Positions 4,255 through 5,176 of a stretch of DNA of 5,176 bases are shown piece after piece (the stretch's first letter is position 1; each line of letters begins with the position of its first letter). The notes beneath the pieces were generated by a model. That model saw nothing but the letters and a program-made list of their open reading frames with translations. It made no database searches and was not told where the DNA came from. Both the position numbers and the translations under genes were made by a program. Source of the stretch: Desulfobacterales bacterium (GTDB lineage: Bacteria > Desulfobacterota > Desulfobacteria > Desulfobacterales > JAHEIW01); contig JAQYWI010000294.1 in the NCBI GenBank assembly GCA_030145015.1, positions 1 to 5,176 on the forward strand. Direction: 5' to 3'.

Positions 4255-4496
4255 ATCCGCAGATAAATGAACTGGCAAGCTCATAAGCTCAACTGCTCAT
4301 TGGCGCAAAGCTGAAGGCTGAAGGCAAAAATAGCTGATGAGCTGATGAGCCAATAAGCTGGTAAGCTGATAAGCTCTTGAGCCCATAAGGCTGAAAGCAA
4401 ACAAACCCAGCGGCTTAACAGCTGAACAGCCAACAGCTTAACAGCTAATTATGTTCGCAGATTAAGATAGGACGAAGATTAACGCAGGTGAACAAA
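4255..4496 (+). repeat. Repeat mosaic between toxin-antitoxin operon and secreted-protein gene
   Basis: No gene is visible. The order is: a CGCAGAT stub (4257-4265); GGCAAGCTCATAAGCTCAAC words; AAGCTGAAGGCTGAAGGC (4308-4325); AGCTGATGAGCTGATGAGCC and AAGCTGGTAAGCTGATAAGC (4332-4374); a GGCTGAAAGC word; four AACAGC units starting at 4417, 4425, 4432 and 4440; and a diverged CGCAGATT array tail (4456-4495). Here a full array is reduced to two ends with the AGCT-type modules between them. Confidence 0.7.
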
Positions 4497-4502
4497 GAAA
4501 AA

Positions 4503-4529
4503 AAAGCAGGGCTAATAAAGCCCTGCTTT
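4503..4529 (-). terminator. Rho-independent terminator of the secreted-protein gene
   Basis: AAAGCAGGGCT (4503-4513) and AGCCCTGCTTT (4519-4529) form a perfect 11-bp stem with an AATAA loop. Read on the minus strand it ends in a run of eight T (complement of A at 4498-4505). It lies about 30 bases after the stop codon at 4561. The plus-strand side has only a weak TTTATT, so termination of leftward transcription is the main role. Confidence 0.9.
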
Positions 4530-4560
4530 ATTGGGAATATGGGATTCTGAAAATTAACTT

Positions 4561-5007
4561 TTAGCTGCGTTTACCTTTTTTCATTTTCTTCAACTGCTTC
4601 GGCGGGTATTTTTTAACATGCTCTGCATGGTGAGTGTAGGGCTTGGCGGTATCCAACTCGATGCTAACCGAGTCACCCAATCCGACGCGCAGGCTTCCCG
4701 GCAGAGAAGCGCCGACTTCCCAGTTGTCCCCTTTAAGGTAAAAATAGAGTCCGCGGCCCGTATCATAATAGACTGAACGGGATGGGTAATAGCGGTACTG
4801 ATGTTTGGCGCGATATCCATGGGCCGGTGCATGTGCCGGTGGGCCTTGTTTTTTTTGTTTTTTGGATACTTCAGGATTGTCAGACCCCGATCCTTTACCC
4901 CACTGAATGTTGATGCTGCCGCCCGCAAAAACATCTGCGCTTAAAGAGAAGATGAAAAAGCCGATTGCCAAACAAATGCATAATTTTCTGGTTAAACGGT
5001 AATTCAT
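4561..5007 (-). CDS. Small secreted basic protein with signal peptide, function unknown
   Basis: A 148-residue exported protein. Residues 1-28 form a signal peptide: basic MNYRLTRK, hydrophobic CICLAIGFFIFSLS, and VFA followed by GG as a type I cleavage site. No lipobox Cys is present. The mature part has a flexible, charged segment (about 37-70, with KKQKKQGPPAHAPAHG), then a compact aromatic-rich region (71-125: YRYYP, VYYDTGRGLYFYLKG, NWEVGASLPGSLRVGLGD, VSIELDT), and a conserved-looking end, HVKKYPPKQLKK with a lysine-rich tail. I recall similar YFDTGR...YFYL...SLP...LRV.LGD...VKKYPP proteins of unknown function in sediment deltaproteobacteria, but cannot name a family. The start is supported by GGGAGA (5015-5020), 7 bases upstream. 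A perfect hairpin terminator closes the gene, so it is a single-gene unit. The site of action is probably the periplasm. Confidence 0.88.
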   Translation of the reverse strand: MNYRLTRKLCICLAIGFFIFSLSADVFAGGSINIQWGKGSGSDNPEVSKKQKKQGPPAHAPAHGYRAKHQYRYYPSRSVYYDTGRGLYFYLKGDNWEVGASLPGSLRVGLGDSVSIELDTAKPYTHHAEHVKKYPPKQLKKMKKGKRS

Positions 5008-5014
5008 AATTGTA

Positions 5015-5020
5015 TCTCCC
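5015..5020 (-). promoter_or_regulatory. Ribosome binding site of the secreted-protein gene
   Basis: GGGAGA on the minus strand lies 7 bases before the ATG at 5007-5005. It is the best Shine-Dalgarno match in the window. Confidence 0.75.
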
Positions 5021-5030
5021 TATGGGTACG

Positions 5031-5052
5031 ATAGTTTCTCTCACAAACTATA
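5031..5052 (-). promoter_or_regulatory. Inverted repeat over a possible -10 box of the secreted-protein gene
   Basis: ATAGTTT (5031-5037) and AAACTAT (5045-5051) are perfect inverted copies with a 7-base loop. The right arm overlaps a minus-strand TATAGT word (5047-5052) that could be a -10 box. The dyad would then span the transcription start, as an operator or a hairpin at the 5' end of the mRNA. No good -35 word lies 16-18 bases upstream. Confidence 0.35.
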
Positions 5053-5127
5053 ATCGGCAATTTCAATAAAACCTTTAATGGAGAATGAACTCATGTTTTG
5101 AAGAAGAAACAAACGGGGTCACATCTT

Positions 5128-5142
5128 AAATATTAAATATTT
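5128..5142. repeat. AT-rich 15-bp dyad AAATATT-A-AATATTT
   Basis: Perfect 7-bp arms flank one base, following AACGGGGTCACATCTT. The stretch from 5113 to 5142 resembles, from memory, GGGGTCA-TTAAATATT sequences found near Y1-type (REP-associated) transposase genes. No transposase is visible before the right edge. The rest of 5053-5176 shows no gene. Confidence 0.4.
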
Positions 5143-5176
5143 GAAAAGACACCGTGCCAGCTCAGGCCAAAAAACG

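Noticed and set aside
4590..4934. 114-codon minus-strand ORF
   Set aside because: It is an alternative frame inside the secreted-protein gene, with no signal peptide or ribosome binding site.

Overview
The window looks like a mid-GC chromosome segment from a Desulfobacterales-like (deltaproteobacterial) anaerobe, or a metagenome bin of one. I infer this from the NtrC-type regulator, the secreted basic protein at the right and, above all, the repetitive CGCAGATTACGCAGATT-type intergenic DNA. I associate that DNA with this group from general knowledge; no search was possible. No RNA gene, CRISPR array or complete insertion sequence is visible.

Every supportable gene lies on the minus strand, so the segment reads from right to left. 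At 4561-5007 is a small secreted protein with a clear signal peptide, a good ribosome binding site and a strong hairpin terminator just after its stop. At 3555-4174 is a two-gene toxin-antitoxin module: a ribbon-helix-helix antitoxin overlapping a PIN-domain ribonuclease toxin by 4 bases. At 1260-2627 is a complete sigma54-dependent response regulator (receiver, AAA+ and Fis-type helix-turn-helix domains) with no histidine kinase beside it. At 306-521 is a doubtful small cysteine-containing ORF. At 1-232 is the start of a receiver-like protein that runs off the left edge.

Nearly 40% of the window is intergenic. Three large gaps (about 522-1259, 2628-3554 and 4175-4560) hold short-period repeats of several families: CGCAGATTA units with a period of 9-10; GGCTCAAGGCTGAAGG; AGCTGATAAGCTGGT; AAGGTTCAAGG; AACAGC; and ACTAATCAACC. 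The CGCAGATT units always have the same polarity, opposite to the genes. At several places they are followed by an A-rich linker and then a GGCTCAAGGCT block.

The most interesting pattern is inside these arrays. A 23-bp element (two copies) and a GC-rich 57-bp element (two copies, on either side of the response-regulator gene) all sit at the same point of the array word, CAGA|TTACGC. Removing any one restores the expected array sequence, and the two elements share a related core in opposite orientation. A third hairpin-forming insert lies next to one of them. Other second-look items are three CTATCA-N3-TGATAG-like dyads, two of them folding into one 13-bp hairpin; paired inverted sites upstream of the regulator; and a four-unit TCATGGCGGAAAACGACAAG repeat. 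I see no undescribed multigene system here. The novelty, if any, lies in the nested small-repeat architecture.
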